Positions 1-9,813 of a DNA stretch of 64,000 nucleotides are shown here, one piece after another (within the stretch, counting starts at the first letter, position 1; each line of letters opens with the position of its first letter). Source of the DNA: Bin80 sp965220935 (GTDB taxonomy: Bacteria > Bacteroidota > Rhodothermia > Rhodothermales > Bin80); the NCBI GenBank assembly GCA_965220935.1, contig OZ244857.1:3410001-3474000 (forward strand), in the 5' to 3' direction. Under the pieces are notes generated by a model. The model ran no database searches and had not been told where the DNA came from. It saw only the letters and a program-made list of their open reading frames with translations. A program made the position numbers and the translations under genes.

Positions 1-63
1 CTCGGTAATATTCAGTGGAATTATCCGCCCATTGTCACCGTCCATTCCAGAAATTACATCCAT
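1..63 (-). CDS. gyrA: DNA gyrase subunit A, N-terminal 21 codons (partial)
   Basis: On the minus strand an ATG at 63-61 opens a frame that runs off the window edge without a stop. The last visible residues read GRIIPLNITE, which matches the conserved start of GyrA, where RIIP(V/L)NI(T/E)(E/D)EM precedes the catalytic domain. GyrA is the DNA-cleaving and rejoining subunit of gyrase, which introduces negative supercoils. Only 21 residues are visible, so this is recognition of a short motif. ParC begins differently. The gene would lie downstream of dapA on the same strand, with about 190 bp between them. Confidence 0.6.
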   Translation of the reverse strand, partial: MDVISGMDGDNGRIIPLNITE

Positions 64-255
64 CTTGATTGTTTGCGATTATTTATGACCATACGCCCTA
101 CGTGATCACAACTACATTAAAGGACTGTTGGGCTCATATTTTGAATTTACAGAAAACTTATCTATGCAATACACCTTGAATGTTGCCACTAAGTCACCAT
201 ATATGAAAAACCATTTTACTTCTTTGTGCGTCAGATTACAAACATGGTTCATTTG

Positions 256-1170
256 CTAAAGGATTGGGCACTCGCATAGATCTTCAAGGTCAAGTGCAGA
301 GGAGAAACGCGATAGTACCACATCTCCATCATCTTTTGACATCACGGTAAGAGGTAAGCGTAAGTCTGGTTGACATTGCATGAGTCGCCCCAAAACGGCC
401 TTTACTGGGATGGGATTGGTGTCATAAAAACATGTTCGCATGGCAGACAAAATCTTGTAGTGAAGATTTGAGGCTTCGGCGATTTTATCATTAAGCCCCA
501 ATTGAACTAATTTACCCATTAATTTTGGAATAACATTACTCACCACAGAGATGACCCCATCCCCGCCTAGCGCTAAAAAGAATAGCGTCCATTCATCGTC
601 TCCAGAATACACAGCGAATCCTTCCGGTCGACCAGCAATTAAATCTGCAACCTTTGCTAAGTCCCCTGATGCCTCCTTCACGCCAACGACTGACGGGATT
701 TCATGCGCAAGCTCAAGAATGCACTCAGTTGTGGCATCAAACCCCGTTCGACTTGGAACATTATAGAGAATGATAGGACACGAGGTTGCATCAGCGATCG
801 CCTGAACATGCCCTTGGAATCCACGCTGAGGTGGTTTATTGTAGTATGGCCCAACGACTAAGATACCATCGGCGCCTAGTGCCGCTGCTTCAACAGAAAA
901 AGTAATACTTTCTTGGGTTGAGTTATTCCCCGTCCCAATAATCAGCGGAACACGACCATTGACATACTCTACAGAACATGCAACGAGTTTCGTTCGCTCT
1001 TGTGGGGTAATGGTTGCATTTTCGCCGGTGGTGCCCAGTACAACCAGTGCTGATGCCCCTGCTACAATTTGACGATCAATCAGAGCACAAAATGTTGACG
1101 TATCAATTTCACCATCCGAAGTAAATGGTGTAACTAACGCAGGAGCCGTTCCTCTAAACATCATTGACAT
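256..1170 (-). CDS. dapA: 4-hydroxy-tetrahydrodipicolinate synthase
   Basis: Condenses pyruvate with aspartate semialdehyde in the first committed step of lysine/diaminopimelate synthesis, in the cytoplasm. The 304 residues fit the usual 290-305. The N-terminus carries GTAPALVTPF, the GTTGE substrate-binding turn follows, the YNVPSRTG motif holds the catalytic tyrosine, and VGVKEASGD holds the Schiff-base lysine. It begins one base after the dapB stop codon, so it is the last gene of a thrA-dapB-dapA operon. The C-terminus looks complete. Confidence 0.96.
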   Translation of the reverse strand: MSMMFRGTAPALVTPFTSDGEIDTSTFCALIDRQIVAGASALVVLGTTGENATITPQERTKLVACSVEYVNGRVPLIIGTGNNSTQESITFSVEAAALGADGILVVGPYYNKPPQRGFQGHVQAIADATSCPIILYNVPSRTGFDATTECILELAHEIPSVVGVKEASGDLAKVADLIAGRPEGFAVYSGDDEWTLFFLALGGDGVISVVSNVIPKLMGKLVQLGLNDKIAEASNLHYKILSAMRTCFYDTNPIPVKAVLGRLMQCQPDLRLPLTVMSKDDGDVVLSRFSSALDLEDLCECPIL

Positions 1171-1920
1171 TCAATCAGAACGATGTGTAAGCCAGTGCAT
1201 TAGCATGTCTTCAATAGTAAATAAACCCAAACGCCCCTGAATCCACTCCGCAGCTCTCACAGCTCCAAGAGCAAAGCCCTTTCTACTCTTGGCGGTATGC
1301 TCCAAAACAATGTGGTCAGCTGGTCCATCAATGATGACACGATGCTGTCCAAAAACATGTCCTAGACGTGTTGCGCTTACTTGAAGCATGGATGGATCAC
1401 CAAGTACTGAGGGTGTCTCCCATTGATCTTTTCTATCAAGATTTTTCAAAAGTAGATGCGCTAGGGTAATTGCAGTGCCACTTGGAGAATCCGCTTTTTT
1501 AGAATGATGAACTTCATGCACAGCAATATCAAATTCAGGGAGCTGATTCAAAAGCGGACATAAACCATTTAACGCTTGAGCAAGAAGTTGTATCCCCAAA
1601 GAAAAATTTGATCCATAAATCGCAACCGATTGATGAGATCTAAAAAGATCCTGCATCTCAATCAGATGATCATACCATCCAGTGGTTCCAATCACCGCGG
1701 GCGTTTTGGTCTTGCAGTAATAGGTCATATGGGTGATGGCCAAATCCGGCCGAGTAAAGTCAATCACAACATCAGGGTTACTCTTGAACGATGCATCCAA
1801 AACAGGGCGACGGCTATTAAATTTTTCAACGATTAAATGCCCCCTCTGCTTTGCACTCTGCTCTACAGCCTCACCCATCTTTCCAGTACCAGCAATCGCA
1901 ATTCTTAACGGAACTATCAT
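1171..1920 (-). CDS. dapB: 4-hydroxy-tetrahydrodipicolinate reductase
   Basis: NAD(P)H-dependent reductase following DapA in lysine/diaminopimelate synthesis. The 249 residues fit the family. A nucleotide-binding GTGKMG loop lies near residue 11, and the DapB signature HEVHHSKKADSPSGTA near the middle contains the catalytic histidine pair and lysine. The stop touches the dapA start and the start lies 23 bp after the thrA stop, so the three genes are almost certainly co-transcribed. The order places the shared aspartate-kinase step first and the lysine-specific steps after it. Confidence 0.95.
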   Translation of the reverse strand: MIVPLRIAIAGTGKMGEAVEQSAKQRGHLIVEKFNSRRPVLDASFKSNPDVVIDFTRPDLAITHMTYYCKTKTPAVIGTTGWYDHLIEMQDLFRSHQSVAIYGSNFSLGIQLLAQALNGLCPLLNQLPEFDIAVHEVHHSKKADSPSGTAITLAHLLLKNLDRKDQWETPSVLGDPSMLQVSATRLGHVFGQHRVIIDGPADHIVLEHTAKSRKGFALGAVRAAEWIQGRLGLFTIEDMLMHWLTHRSD

Positions 1921-1943
1921 CAGTCACCAAGCATGACGATCGG

Positions 1944-4439
1944 TCAGGGCATCAGCTCTGCAGAATGAATCAAATCTATCAGCAATCCACCTGCGGTGAC
2001 TTCAAGCCCCGCACCAGGGCCTTGCAGAACAAGGGGCTCATCGCTGTAGCGATCCGTGGTAAATACGATGACATTTCCTCGTCCAGATGGGGTTGCAAAT
2101 GGGGAGTCGTTGGTGACCGCACGAACGCTCACATCTAGCTGATTTCCCTCAAAGCGGGCAATATAGCGGAGTCGCTGCTCATTTGACGCTGCCTGCTCCA
2201 CCTTTTTTTTCCACTGATCATCTACTGCTTTGAGCTCTTGAAATAGTTTCTGAGGTGTCTCAGCATTCATCCCTTTGGGGATCAAAGATTCCACCTTAAT
2301 ATGACGGCGCTCAACTGCAAGTCCAACCTCTCTTGCTAAAATCAATAGTTTACGAGCCACATCTTCTCCGCTGAGATCATCAGCTGGATTGGGCTCTGTC
2401 CACCCCTTTTGATGCGCCTGCTCAACAATTGATGAAAAGGAAATACCCGCATCTAGACGATTGAAGACATAGGCTAATGTGCCAGAAAAAATGCCTTCAA
2501 TCTTGTGAACACGATCTCCCGACCGAATCAAATCCTTGATTGTGGAAATCACTGGAATCGCAGCACCAACGGTCGTCTCATAACGAAATGACACTCCGTG
2601 CCGCTTCGCAGCCGTCTGGAGTCTCTGATAAAACGGTAAATCTAACGTGTTGGCCAGTTTATTGGCTGTCACAACTCCGAAGCCTAATTCCAAAAAATCG
2701 GGATAGTAGGACGCAACGTCTTCACTTGCAGTGGCATCAACAATAACAATCCTCTCTAATCGACTCGCCCCAAGTTGTTCAATTAACCAGTTTAGGTTCG
2801 ATGGTTGACCATCGACGAGATTGGCTGCCGCATCATCAAACTCCAATCCATCTGGACTCCAGAGCATCTTCTTTGAATTCGCAATACCGATGAGCTTCAC
2901 ATTCAACTTGACACGATCGAGTAGATCTTGTCTCTGCTCTGCAAGTAGTTTCAACAAATGAGAGCCAACGCGCCCAGGCCCTAACAAACAGATATGTGCT
3001 CGAAGTCGACCAAGCGGAAAGGATTCATGTAAAGCTCGAACCGCTCGTCGCACTTCATCATCGCGTACAACGGCTGAAATATTGGTTTCAGCCGCTCCTT
3101 GTGCAATGGATAATACATTCACTCGACTTCTTCCTAATGTCGCAAACATACGCCCTGCAAGACCAGGCTGATGACGCATCTGATCACCAACAGCAGAAAC
3201 GATTGCACATCTTGGAATTGAATAAATTTTGCTGACATCTCTAGTGGCTAGCTCAACAACAAATGCGCTTCGCAACGTTTTGACCGCGGAATCTTCATCC
3301 GTTTCGCGAACCACCAGACAGATACTGTGCTCACTGGAGGCCTGCGCAATCATCAGTACATTAATTTTCTGATCTGCCAGAGCTCCAAAAACACGTGCTG
3401 CAATCCCATGCATCCCTAGCATCCCGCTCCCCTCTAACATAATGACCGAGACATCTCGTATCGTAGAAATGGCTTTGACCTTGAGCTTTACCGCTTGGGA
3501 TTCATTTGAAATCAGAGTTCCTGGTGCTTTGGGATTTAACGAGTTTTTGATCAATAATGGAATACCAAGCATTCGCACTGGCCTCATGGTCTTGGGGTGA
3601 AGCACTCGCGCTCCAAAATAAGCCATTTCTGCAGCTTCAGCATAACTCAAGCGCGCTAGGGGAAATGCTTCGGGAACATCCCGAGGATCCGCGGATAGCA
3701 CGCCGTCAACATCTGTCCAGATCACAATCCGTGAAGCGCGTAGAGCTGAGCCAACGATGGTCGCCGTATAGTCGCTACCAGACCGCCCCAGCGTGGTCGT
3801 AGATCCATCAGGAGCAGATGCAATAAATCCAGTTATAACAGCCGTGATGCCTTGACTCGGAAGATTCTGTAATCGAGATCGAATTCTTTGTGTTGATTGA
3901 TCAAAGTCTACATTGGCCTCGCCATAGGTGTCATCTGAAAGGATCAATTCGCGTGCGTCCATTGGTTGAGATTTTTCACCTGCTGCTCGAAATACAGCCG
4001 AAACTAACGGTGCGGATGCGCGCTCGCCGATACTCAAAATGGCATCTTGAGTCCGTTTAGTGCATTCTCTGACCAGAATCATTCCCTGAATCAGGCTTGT
4101 CAATTCTTCCCATAACTCATCAAGTAAATCACGTATTTGTTGTTTTTCACCATCTAATATCAGATCGTCTACAATCGTCTGATGCATATCTGATAGCTCT
4201 GCGATTAGGCCGAGATCAACCTCTTTTTGGGCAAGCGAATGATTGATTAACTCTATGAGCTTATCGGTCACACCTCCAAGAGCTGAAACTACAACGAGGC
4301 AACGCATCTCAAGAGGACGATTGTGTACGAGCTGAATGGCGCGTTGAATTCCTTGCGCTGTGGCTATAGAAGTCCCACCAAATTTAACAATTTCTAGCGC
4401 TTGATAGGTGATCCTATCTGCATTGTTTTGTACAATCAT
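1944..4439 (-). CDS. thrA: Bifunctional aspartokinase / homoserine dehydrogenase I
   Basis: Phosphorylates aspartate and, in the second half, reduces aspartate semialdehyde to homoserine, feeding the lysine, threonine and methionine branches. The 831 residues agree with ThrA/MetL-type fusions. The kinase begins with VKFGGTSIA (residues about 19-27) and has the TLGRSGSDYTA motif. Two ACT-type regulatory segments lie at about residues 325-470. The dehydrogenase Rossmann loop GPGRVGS begins near residue 486. First gene of the thrA-dapB-dapA operon. The ACT segments imply amino-acid feedback control, but the effector cannot be read from sequence. Confidence 0.95.
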   Translation of the reverse strand: MIVQNNADRITYQALEIVKFGGTSIATAQGIQRAIQLVHNRPLEMRCLVVVSALGGVTDKLIELINHSLAQKEVDLGLIAELSDMHQTIVDDLILDGEKQQIRDLLDELWEELTSLIQGMILVRECTKRTQDAILSIGERASAPLVSAVFRAAGEKSQPMDARELILSDDTYGEANVDFDQSTQRIRSRLQNLPSQGITAVITGFIASAPDGSTTTLGRSGSDYTATIVGSALRASRIVIWTDVDGVLSADPRDVPEAFPLARLSYAEAAEMAYFGARVLHPKTMRPVRMLGIPLLIKNSLNPKAPGTLISNESQAVKLKVKAISTIRDVSVIMLEGSGMLGMHGIAARVFGALADQKINVLMIAQASSEHSICLVVRETDEDSAVKTLRSAFVVELATRDVSKIYSIPRCAIVSAVGDQMRHQPGLAGRMFATLGRSRVNVLSIAQGAAETNISAVVRDDEVRRAVRALHESFPLGRLRAHICLLGPGRVGSHLLKLLAEQRQDLLDRVKLNVKLIGIANSKKMLWSPDGLEFDDAAANLVDGQPSNLNWLIEQLGASRLERIVIVDATASEDVASYYPDFLELGFGVVTANKLANTLDLPFYQRLQTAAKRHGVSFRYETTVGAAIPVISTIKDLIRSGDRVHKIEGIFSGTLAYVFNRLDAGISFSSIVEQAHQKGWTEPNPADDLSGEDVARKLLILAREVGLAVERRHIKVESLIPKGMNAETPQKLFQELKAVDDQWKKKVEQAASNEQRLRYIARFEGNQLDVSVRAVTNDSPFATPSGRGNVIVFTTDRYSDEPLVLQGPGAGLEVTAGGLLIDLIHSAELMP

Positions 4440-4510
4440 AATGAAAGGTCTGTCCGATAGGTTACCGCCGGTTGGAACTTTAGATCTGAGATTGTGTGTA
4501 AGGTCGTAAT

Positions 4511-4583
<73 letters not shown>

Positions 4584-4871
4584 CTTCCTCTGCTATGTAG
4601 AAAGTGGAAGCTGCCTAGTTCTTTGCGCTTCACCTATCATATCTTTAATACGCCCTGAGCATACACGGTCTTGACTAAGGTGGATGTTTAAGAAGTAGTG
4701 ATCATTTGATAGTCCAACATGGACGATACTCAAACTTACCGCCTGTGACTATCAGAGATTGATCTAACAACCGACAGTTGATTTAGTGCCATACAATTGG
4801 TAAAGAGTTTCGTATCTGCCTCTACTTTAGTGATTTAACATAGCTTACATGTTGCGACCCCACACCAGGAT

Positions 4872-6422
4872 TTGATGAAATATCATTTAAGATCAATCGC
4901 TTCGTCATTGATAATTAGTTTCATCATTGGATGTGATAGTAGCCCCACTGATGAAGGAGATTCAGGGCTTGAACGCTACATCTTAAGTGAACGCCTGATC
5001 TTGAATCCTACGGGCTACGCTCCACTTGCCGCAGAATTGACACTTGAAGTCTCTGAACCTGTTCAGGTAGAACTTCAAATAGATCCCCAAAGCGAAGGCA
5101 CGGAGCCTCTGATCCATCGGTTTTCAGAGGTCAAAACATCATTCATGTTACCTGTTCTTGGGCTTTACCCATTGCATCAAAATACAATACGGCTACGATT
5201 TTATGATCGTCAGGGGGAGTTTTTAGGAGAAGAACTGCGCTTCATTGATACTCCAGATCTTCCCCCTGAACTTCCGACTATCAAGGTAAATGTCAATACG
5301 AAGCTCAAAAAGCAAGGTATGAATCTTGTCAGTTACTTCGGCCATACAAATTCAGAGTTACCTCAACTTCCTTTCATGTTTGACGAGTATGGTCATATTC
5401 GATGGTATGCCAATCTGGCAACTCACCCAACGCTTCATCGTCTTTTCTATGATGCTGGTGTCGAGCGACTCCAAAATGGAAACTTATACTTTGGAGATGG
5501 CAATAGCGGGCGCTTGGTTGAAATGGATATGTTAGGACGCGTCGTGAATGAATGGCCGCTGCATGGCTATTCATTTCATCACAACGTATTTGAGCTTCCT
5601 AATGGAAATCTTCTTGCGACTGTTTCTCGGCATGGAATTGCAACAATTGAGGACCACATTGTAGAGATTGATCGCAACTCTGGGGTCATTTCGAATGTGT
5701 GGGATCTAAGAGAGTCTCTGGATCATCGCCGCCGCACATGGAGTACTAATTCTAGGGACTGGTTTCATGCCAATGGGTTGACTTATGATCCAATAGCCGA
5801 TGCCATCATCGTCTCTGGGAGATCTCAGGGTACTGTTAAGTTGACGCGTGATAACGAGGTGATATGGATTTTGGCGCCGCACCGAGGCTGGGGGCAAGCG
5901 GGTAATGGAACAGACTTAAGTACAAAGCTCTTACAGCCTCTGGATGCCAAAGGTAATCCGATTGCTGATATTCAGATTTTGGATGGACATAGGCCTCACA
6001 GCGAATTCTCGTGGTCATGGTATCAACATGCACCCAAGTTTACAGCTCGTGGTACCATATTCCAGTTTGACAATGGAGAGAACCGAAACTACCAAAACGA
6101 ATCTTTATTCAGTCGTGCGGTAGAATATGCAATTGATGATGACGCGATGACCATTCAGCAGATATGGGACTATGGCCGTAACCGCGGGCGTTTGACCTAC
6201 TCATCTATTGTCTCGGATGTAGATTACCATGCCCAGGAGAATACGGTCGTATTTATGCCTGGCGCGAACCATGTTAACGGCCCCAATGGTAAAACAATTG
6301 AGGTAGACTATACAACAAAGGATGTCGTTTATGAGGCAGAGATACGTAGAGAATCGTATCCACCTGCCGGAATCATTTTCCACCGTATTGAACGACTTTC
6401 GATCTATCACTCCAATCATTAG
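4872..6422 (+). CDS. Arylsulfotransferase (ASST)-like lipoprotein
   Basis: A 516-residue predicted lipoprotein with a short hydrophobic signal ending in the lipobox IIGC (Cys20). The body is a beta-propeller of the arylsulfotransferase kind: an N-terminal beta-sandwich-like segment (about 30-125), then HHNVFELPNGNLLAT near residue 237 and DWFHANGLTYDP near residue 297, where ASST enzymes place substrate-binding histidines. Known ASSTs move sulfate between phenolic compounds in the periplasm, but many relatives are untested, so substrate and activity are open. The next gene, 12 bp downstream, is a second ASST-like protein, implying one transcript. An ATG at 4872 is used; no clear ribosome-binding site precedes it. 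Confidence 0.8.
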   Translation: MMKYHLRSIASSLIISFIIGCDSSPTDEGDSGLERYILSERLILNPTGYAPLAAELTLEVSEPVQVELQIDPQSEGTEPLIHRFSEVKTSFMLPVLGLYPLHQNTIRLRFYDRQGEFLGEELRFIDTPDLPPELPTIKVNVNTKLKKQGMNLVSYFGHTNSELPQLPFMFDEYGHIRWYANLATHPTLHRLFYDAGVERLQNGNLYFGDGNSGRLVEMDMLGRVVNEWPLHGYSFHHNVFELPNGNLLATVSRHGIATIEDHIVEIDRNSGVISNVWDLRESLDHRRRTWSTNSRDWFHANGLTYDPIADAIIVSGRSQGTVKLTRDNEVIWILAPHRGWGQAGNGTDLSTKLLQPLDAKGNPIADIQILDGHRPHSEFSWSWYQHAPKFTARGTIFQFDNGENRNYQNESLFSRAVEYAIDDDAMTIQQIWDYGRNRGRLTYSSIVSDVDYHAQENTVVFMPGANHVNGPNGKTIEVDYTTKDVVYEAEIRRESYPPAGIIFHRIERLSIYHSNH

Positions 6423-6433
6423 ATTCTTTTGAG

Positions 6434-8161
6434 ATGTTATTCAAATTTTTCAGATTCATTTATAGCCTGTCTGGTTGGTCACCATTTTTATGTGTGATTC
6501 TATTAGGTGGAAGTTTCAGTGTGTTGGCTCAGGACCGTACGGTCGGACTTATGCGCAATGATCCTGGTGCATATGAGGGATATACGCTTATCGCTCCCCG
6601 CTTTCATCCCTCGGTCTACTTGATTAATCTTGATGGTGAAACCGTGCACAAGTGGGAGGTTAGCGCTGCGTGGGGAGGCACAAACAGATTACTGTCGGAT
6701 GGAGCCCTATTGCGACTCTCAGCCTCTGCTAATACTTGGACCGATACGCGAGGCCGGTTTGGACGCGTTGAAATCATTGAATGGGATGGCACCTTGCGCT
6801 GGCAGTACGATTTTGTCACAGACAGCAGTTTGTTGCATCATGATGTCGTTCCTCTGCCTAATGGCAACATTCTTGGAATGCTCTGGGATCGCCGAGATCG
6901 CGAGGCCTTAGAAGATGTGGGCTATAACTTGGAAAACCTTGCTGATGGTTCTGATCAAGTTTTTAGTGAGCGGATCATTGAATTCAAACCCATCCTGCCC
7001 GATACAATCGAGATTGTATGGCAATGGGATTCATGGAATCATCTGGTTCAGAATCACAATCCTTTGCTTAGTAACTATGAGGAGGAACTCTCCGAGCACC
7101 CTGACCGCATAGATATTAATACAGCAACTGGCGGGAGCTGGCTCCATTTTAACGCATTAGATTACAATAAATCACTTAATGTGATTGCCTTAAGTGCATC
7201 AAGACTGAATGAAATATGGGTCATTGATCACAGTACTTCCACTGAGCAAGCACAGGGGAGGTTAGGGGGTAATTTTGAGAGAGGTGGGCGGCTACTCTAT
7301 CGTTGGGGAAATCCGCAAAACTATGACGCTGGCACAGTTGATGATCAGGTTCTTCATTTTCATCACTCAGTCCTGTGGATTCAAGACGGTCTACCTGGGC
7401 AAGGGAATCTTTTGGTATTTGAGAACGGTGTGGGGCAACCAGAAGGAGAGTATTCAACCGTCCATGAGCTCACATTACCCTACATGGAAGGTTCTTATAG
7501 TGACGAGGTCTGGTATGAACAGGATACTGACGGTTCATTCAAAGATCCTGAATCTGTCTGGACTTTCTCATCGCCAGGTGAGTTTTACAGCAATTTCTTG
7601 TCGGGACAACAGCGACTACCCAACGGAAATACACTCATCGCTGAGGGAATGACGGGACGCATCTTTGAAGTTGCTGCTGATTCAGACCAGATAGTCTGGG
7701 AATATGTCAACCCTGTCATAGATACTGGCCCTCTGCTTCAAGGATCTGTGATTCCACCTTTTGGTCCACCTGGCTCGCCACGACTTCAGAATACAATTTT
7801 TCGTGCTTTGCGTTATGCGGTTAATTTTGGTGGCTTTTTGGAAAAAGATCTGACCCCGAAAGGGCCCATTGAAACGAGTATATCCGCGCCAAATCCTGAT
7901 GTGTCCTTTACGGTGTCTCCAATCTATCCAAACCCATTCCGAGATCAAGCAACGATCTCCATCAAAGTGGATAAGCCTAAAAATATCCAGATTGTCTTGA
8001 TCAATATCCTCGGCCAGCAAGTGGGGACATTGGTGGACGCGTTGCATTCATCTGGCACCTTTAATTACAGTATTGACGCGTCGAATCTTGCACCAGGGGT
8101 TTATTTCTGTAGGATCATGGCTGGGGATAATGCTACAACTGTCAACTTCATTCTTCAGTAA
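6434..8161 (+). CDS. Arylsulfotransferase-like secreted protein with T9SS sorting domain
   Basis: A 575-residue protein with a hydrophobic signal segment (about 9-33, ending near VLAQD), an arylsulfotransferase-like propeller with HHDVVPLPNGNILG near 139 and a WLHFNALDY histidine motif near 236, and a C-terminal domain of about 80 residues. That domain begins YPNPF and contains NILGQ and LAPGVYF, the hallmarks of the type IX secretion sorting domain. Together these predict export to the cell surface or medium. It follows the first ASST-like gene by 12 bp. Activity is not shown: ASST-fold proteins with sorting domains are often of unknown function. Confidence 0.82.
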   Translation: MLFKFFRFIYSLSGWSPFLCVILLGGSFSVLAQDRTVGLMRNDPGAYEGYTLIAPRFHPSVYLINLDGETVHKWEVSAAWGGTNRLLSDGALLRLSASANTWTDTRGRFGRVEIIEWDGTLRWQYDFVTDSSLLHHDVVPLPNGNILGMLWDRRDREALEDVGYNLENLADGSDQVFSERIIEFKPILPDTIEIVWQWDSWNHLVQNHNPLLSNYEEELSEHPDRIDINTATGGSWLHFNALDYNKSLNVIALSASRLNEIWVIDHSTSTEQAQGRLGGNFERGGRLLYRWGNPQNYDAGTVDDQVLHFHHSVLWIQDGLPGQGNLLVFENGVGQPEGEYSTVHELTLPYMEGSYSDEVWYEQDTDGSFKDPESVWTFSSPGEFYSNFLSGQQRLPNGNTLIAEGMTGRIFEVAADSDQIVWEYVNPVIDTGPLLQGSVIPPFGPPGSPRLQNTIFRALRYAVNFGGFLEKDLTPKGPIETSISAPNPDVSFTVSPIYPNPFRDQATISIKVDKPKNIQIVLINILGQQVGTLVDALHSSGTFNYSIDASNLAPGVYFCRIMAGDNATTVNFILQ

Positions 8162-8865
8162 TCAGGCTTGCGATCTTGACGAGGCTTTTTGATATGATTT
8201 ATGTGGACTGAGCAAGTAATGCTTTTCAGTGCGAAATAGCACTGTGCACATCTGGGAATCGTGACAATTCGTCTACCATGACTTCTTGGGTTCATGCATC
8301 TCCAAAAGCAATCTTGCTTTACTGGCGATATCAGAATGCAGTTATTTCTCCCCTCAGTTGTCTAGCTCGTGCCTGTCTAGAACAACACCTTAACAGCGCT
8401 GAATCGCCTACTCTGTATGTATTTTGTGCTTTGAATTTATGAGATTGAAAATTTTGCGGCTTTATTGCGTTACTGTACTGAAATCAATGATTTTCAACCT
8501 GCTGTCGGACTTATCTTCAAAAACCTTCATGGCAAAAAACTTATCTCTTAGTTGCAAACCCATACAGAATGGATGTTGTCTAGCGACAAAACTTTTTGGC
8601 GATTCCGCTTTTTTTGTAGTTGATGATCCGCAATTTGCAAATGAGAATCTGGATTTATACTCTACCCGTCACAATGAAATCATCGAATGTTTACCTGTAC
8701 ATTGAAATAAGTCCTCCACCTGAGTTTTCTTGATAGAATGGCGTTTTAGGAGGCAATTATTCCAATTATACGTGTATGGGTGACTATTAGAAATACACTT
8801 GAGAGACGAAACCAGATTATCTACTTGATCGTACCTACGAGGTTGCTATAACTCCCCTAAGACTG
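8162..8865. other. Gene-free stretch, 704 bp
   Basis: No convincing gene is seen. A 93-codon frame at 8424-8705 on plus has no recognisable family and an AT-rich, low-information composition, so it is not called. A GCG/CGC hairpin followed by T residues at about 8597-8612 could be a weak terminator. The segment at about 8606-8655 resembles 53727-53773 (both contain GCA, an ATTTGCA core and GATGAGAAT- or AATGAGAAT-like sequence), which may be a degraded dispersed repeat. Confidence 0.4.
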
Positions 8866-9528
8866 GTGACACTAAAACAGGATCTGCTGATCCTGATACT
8901 GCACCTCCACCTAAAAAACTCATCAGAAATGACACTACTTAAAAAACAGTTAGGCACATCATTTGGAGATGTTCACTTTGGTGTTCATAGGTCAATTCGT
9001 TACCATATTACCCGTCAGAGACACTTTGAAACTGTTTCAAGGGTCGTTTCATTTTTGATCATTGTGATCAGTGCTCTGTGGGGGGCTGTGATGCTTGAGT
9101 GGGGGGAGCAAAGCATGATGTGGTACAGGTTTGCTGGCCCAGTCGCGGTGATCTTGTTATCGGCATTAGACATGATATACTCTCCATCAGCCATGGCCGT
9201 GACGCATAAGATGCTGGCCCAGCAATTCAATCAGCTGGATATGAAAATGATCGCTTCCGAAAAAACTGATGAGATGGCTTCCTCATTTCAGCGACAACGC
9301 CAAGAAATTGAGGCCTCTGAGCCTCCAAGTTTCCCGGTCGTCAGTATTATAAGTCACAATGAATTATGCCAAGCTATCGGAAGCACCGATGATCTCTATC
9401 ATGTCGGGGAGTCCCATAGGATTTTTTGCCACTGGATCAAACGTGTTTCTAAGCCATGGATCCTAAGGAGCAAATACGAAGCCAATAAGGGAGGCTTTCA
9501 AAAGACTGAAGTTGTAACATCTGCATGA
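8866..9528 (+). CDS. Two-TM membrane protein, SLATT-like
   Basis: Up to 220 residues from a GTG at 8866; an ATG at 8929 giving 199 residues is the more conservative start. It has a basic amphipathic N-terminal helix (HRSIRYHITRQRHFE), two hydrophobic segments at about 60-80 and 86-105, then a helical region and the motif IEASEPPSFP followed by a histidine-asparagine pair (SHNELC). This layout resembles SLATT-type proteins, predicted pore-forming effectors in nucleotide-signalled defence systems. The family match is by eye. No SMODS, SLOG or other partner gene lies alongside; the next gene is a frameshifted ATPase. Confidence 0.5.
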   Translation: MTLKQDLLILILHLHLKNSSEMTLLKKQLGTSFGDVHFGVHRSIRYHITRQRHFETVSRVVSFLIIVISALWGAVMLEWGEQSMMWYRFAGPVAVILLSALDMIYSPSAMAVTHKMLAQQFNQLDMKMIASEKTDEMASSFQRQRQEIEASEPPSFPVVSIISHNELCQAIGSTDDLYHVGESHRIFCHWIKRVSKPWILRSKYEANKGGFQKTEVVTSA

Positions 9529-9813
9529 TTTACCGTTTTAGATTCTGAGATCTACAGTTGGTCCAATTCCAGTAAAGACAAATATCTAAGCGTGACATCA
9601 AATAATTTGGAAGCGTAAAGTCCCGTCCACTCCCCAAATCCTCAATCTCTAACCGTGTACTGTCTCAAGTAAATTCTTTTTACTCAAACGCCTGTCTGCT
9701 TTGCGATATAATTGCCATAAAAATCACCCTTATTCGCATCTTTTCCGTATCTTGCCTATACACACAACCTTTAATCTATTGCTCAGAAAGTACCTGAAAA
9801 GGGTCTTATATAG

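Noticed and set aside
8424..8705. A 93-codon frame on plus
   Set aside because: No recognisable family, cysteine- and leucine-rich low-information composition, no supporting neighbour or start signal.
8829..8943. A short frame ending in a proline-rich tail (DTAPPPKKLIRNDTT) overlapping the SLATT-like start
   Set aside because: Only 37 codons and closed upstream by a TGA; could be a gene scrap but cannot be supported.
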